15,077 nt of DNA from CAYZEE01 sp964477485 (GTDB lineage Bacteria > Patescibacteriota > Microgenomatia > Levybacterales > UBA12049). Where the stretch lies: the NCBI GenBank assembly GCA_964477485.1, contig CAYZEE010000029.1:1-15077 (forward strand), in the 5' to 3' direction. Below, piece after piece: positions 13,855-15,077 of the stretch (position 1 is the first letter of the stretch; every line of letters begins with the position of its first letter). The notes beneath the pieces are model-generated. The model saw nothing but the letters and a program-made list of their open reading frames with translations. It made no database searches and was not told the DNA's origin. Both the position numbers and the translations under genes were made by a program.

Positions 13855-13861
13855 CCTCCTT
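13855..13861 (-). promoter_or_regulatory. Strong ribosome binding site of rpsA
   Basis: The minus strand reads AAGGAGG (13861-13855), one of the two clear Shine-Dalgarno sites in the window. Its distance to the GTG at 13845 is nine bases and to the overlapping out-of-frame ATG at 13849 is five bases, so both starts are within reach. Confidence 0.8.
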
Positions 13862-13878
13862 AATAATTAGATACTTGT

Positions 13879-13907
13879 ATTGTACCACACTGCCCATTTT
13901 GGTACAA
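13879..13907 (-). promoter_or_regulatory. rpsA promoter (left-firing half of a palindromic promoter)
   Basis: On the minus strand TTGTAC (13902-13907), 17 bases, then TACAAT (13879-13884), five of six to the -10 consensus. Transcription should start near 13872, just upstream of the Shine-Dalgarno site. Confidence 0.65.
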
Positions 13908-13908
13908 T
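13880..13908 (+). promoter_or_regulatory. Methyltransferase promoter (right-firing half of the same palindrome)
   Basis: On the plus strand TTGTAC (13880-13885), 17 bases, then TACAAT (13903-13908). The expected start, 7-8 bases after the -10, coincides with the ATG at 13916, so the mRNA would be leaderless. The arms ATTGTACCA (13879-13887) and TGGTACAAT (13900-13908) are perfect inverted copies. Confidence 0.65.
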
Positions 13909-13915
13909 CCGGCAA

Positions 13916-14637
13916 ATGGCCAAAATAAAAAATTCAGCCTCCACTACTCCTGTTTATAGTTGGTCTGTTGATAAATACATAAAATTTGTCGAAAATACGC
14001 AAAATCCAACCCTAAGAGACTACGAAGACAAAGAACTTGATTATATTCTGAAAATTTCAGATCTTTCCTCCAAAACAATTATTGACGTAGGCGCTGGATA
14101 CGGAAGGGTTCTTCCTTATATTACCCCCCATTTCAAGAAATGTAATTGCCGTTGAAATTCATACAAACATGTTCGCAGAACTTAGAAAAAGAACACAAAA
14201 AAAACCAAGGCGTTTTGGCAATTCAAGGTGATGCAAATAATCTTTCTCAAATTTTAGAAAGATTAGACATTCAATCTCCTGTAATTTTATCTCTCCAAAA
14301 CAGTCTCGGCACCTGGGAAGGAAACGCAATAAAAGCAATTAGGCAGATGAGAAAAGCCGCAGAACGAGAAAAAGGCGAGGTAATAATTTCTCTTCTCCGC
14401 CAGGAAGCGCTGATAAAATGGGGCATCGATTTTTATAAAAGCTTAGAACCATTGGCAGGAGGAGTCGATTTAGAAAAATGTGATTTTGAAAATGGTATTT
14501 TCAGAAGTAAAACCGGTTATCTAAGCCGCTGGCGGGCCCAACAGAAAAGAAAGGAAATAAAAACCCGACTTGCGGGACAAAAAGTTGCTGAGATTCTAAC
14601 CTCTGCCTTTTGGATTCTCCATGTAAGTTATCAATAA
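13916..14637 (+). pseudogene. Class I SAM-dependent methyltransferase, interrupted by two +1 frameshifts
   Basis: The gene would encode about 239 residues. Frame one runs from ATG 13916 to about 14140 and contains SAM motif I (IIDVGAGYGRVLPYI). Frame two, about 14142-14190, gives VIAVEIHTNMFAELRKRTQK, which has the acidic end of strand 2. Frame three, from about 14195 to the TAA at 14637, gives NQGVLAIQGDANNL (motif III region), VILSLQNSLGTW (motif IV-like) and the rest of the fold. Removing one A from the A3 run at 14138-14140 and one from the A8 run at 14187-14194 restores a single continuous protein. So it is either a fresh pseudogene, a pair of homopolymer errors, or a product of frameshifting. 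An upstream TTG at 13880 lies in the promoter and is rejected. Substrate unknown; it is convergent with the rRNA operon. Confidence 0.8.
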
Positions 14638-14645
14638 AAATAAAA
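14632..14645 (-). terminator. U-rich termination tail after 5S rRNA
   Basis: On the minus strand the closing helix of 5S rRNA (TGCTGG/CCAGCA) is followed at once by TTTTATTTTTATTG. This is a plausible end for the rRNA operon. It overlaps the last codons of the convergent methyltransferase gene. Confidence 0.5.
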
Positions 14646-14763
14646 TGCTGGCCTTGACCCATTGTCCCTCTCGCCAAAGGCAGAAGTATCGTGGGCGCTA
14701 ATGCGTTTCACTTCTCTATTCGGAATGGGAAGAGGTGGTTCCACATCGCTCCAAAGACCAGCA
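14646..14763 (-). rRNA. rrf: 5S ribosomal RNA
   Basis: The reverse complement starts TGCTGGTCTTTGGAGC and ends GGCCAGCA, so helix I closes (TGCTGG with CCAGCA). The conserved internal segments GGAACCACCTCTTCCCATTC and CGAATAGAGAAGTGAAACG are present, the standard loop B/C region of bacterial 5S rRNA. Length about 118 bases, normal. It lies about 53 bases downstream of the 23S end, in the usual 16S-23S-5S order. Confidence 0.97.
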
Positions 14764-14816
14764 AGATATTATATCAAATTTTTGTAATTTTGGCTCCCTG
14801 AATAGTGAAGAGAATT

Positions 14817-15077
<261 letters not shown>

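Noticed and set aside
13880..13915. TTG start at 13880 for the methyltransferase
   Set aside because: It lies inside the promoter, upstream of the predicted transcription start.

Overview
The window looks like a piece of a Patescibacteria (CPR) chromosome, most likely of the Microgenomates type. This is an inference from gene content and style, not from a marker tree. The evidence is AT-rich DNA, mostly weak or absent Shine-Dalgarno sites, several short-leader or leaderless starts, a dockerin-tailed surface protein, a surface protein ending in TGPETLPLIG followed by a membrane anchor, a giant membrane glycosyltransferase-like protein, and a LysM/M23 wall hydrolase next to rho. TGA is used as a real stop (end of the 1236-aa gene), which argues against the Gracilibacteria/SR1 code. 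Both edges are places where assemblies commonly break (a repetitive surface-protein gene on the left, an rRNA operon on the right), so the window may be a whole contig.

Layout. 1-840: 3' part of a secreted repeat protein with a dockerin-like end; its frame is broken in the first 50 bases. 840-1056: a short spacer with a hairpin and an apparent coding remnant. 1031-3425 (minus): rho followed by a LysM + M23 peptidase, each with its own promoter. 3590-9874 (plus): a secreted DUF11-like protein with a sorting-like C-terminus, an unrecognised membrane-anchored protein translationally coupled to it, a GT2 glycosyltransferase, and a very large GT-C-like membrane protein. 9875-10465: convergent region with a 48-aa leaderless gene, three hairpins with U-tracts and an AT-rich inverted repeat. 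10466-13845 (minus): rpsA (S1), radA and a PIN-TRAM protein in one run. 13916-14637 (plus): a class I methyltransferase interrupted by two +1 frameshifts. 14646-15077 (minus): 5S rRNA and the 3' end of 23S rRNA.

How the parts fit. The plus-strand block 3676-9874 and the two flanking hydrolase/dockerin genes look like a cell-surface programme: exported and anchored proteins, sugar transfer and wall remodelling. The minus-strand block rpsA-radA-PIN/TRAM is an information-processing cluster.

The most interesting signals are: a perfect palindromic promoter between rpsA and the methyltransferase that can fire both ways using the same bases as -35 and -10; a terminator hairpin placed between a strong promoter and the start codon of the surface-protein operon; degenerate tandem heptamer repeats that recur in three genes; and a strongly expressed-looking 48-aa leaderless gene. 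I found no CRISPR array, transposase, tRNA or recognisable defence system.
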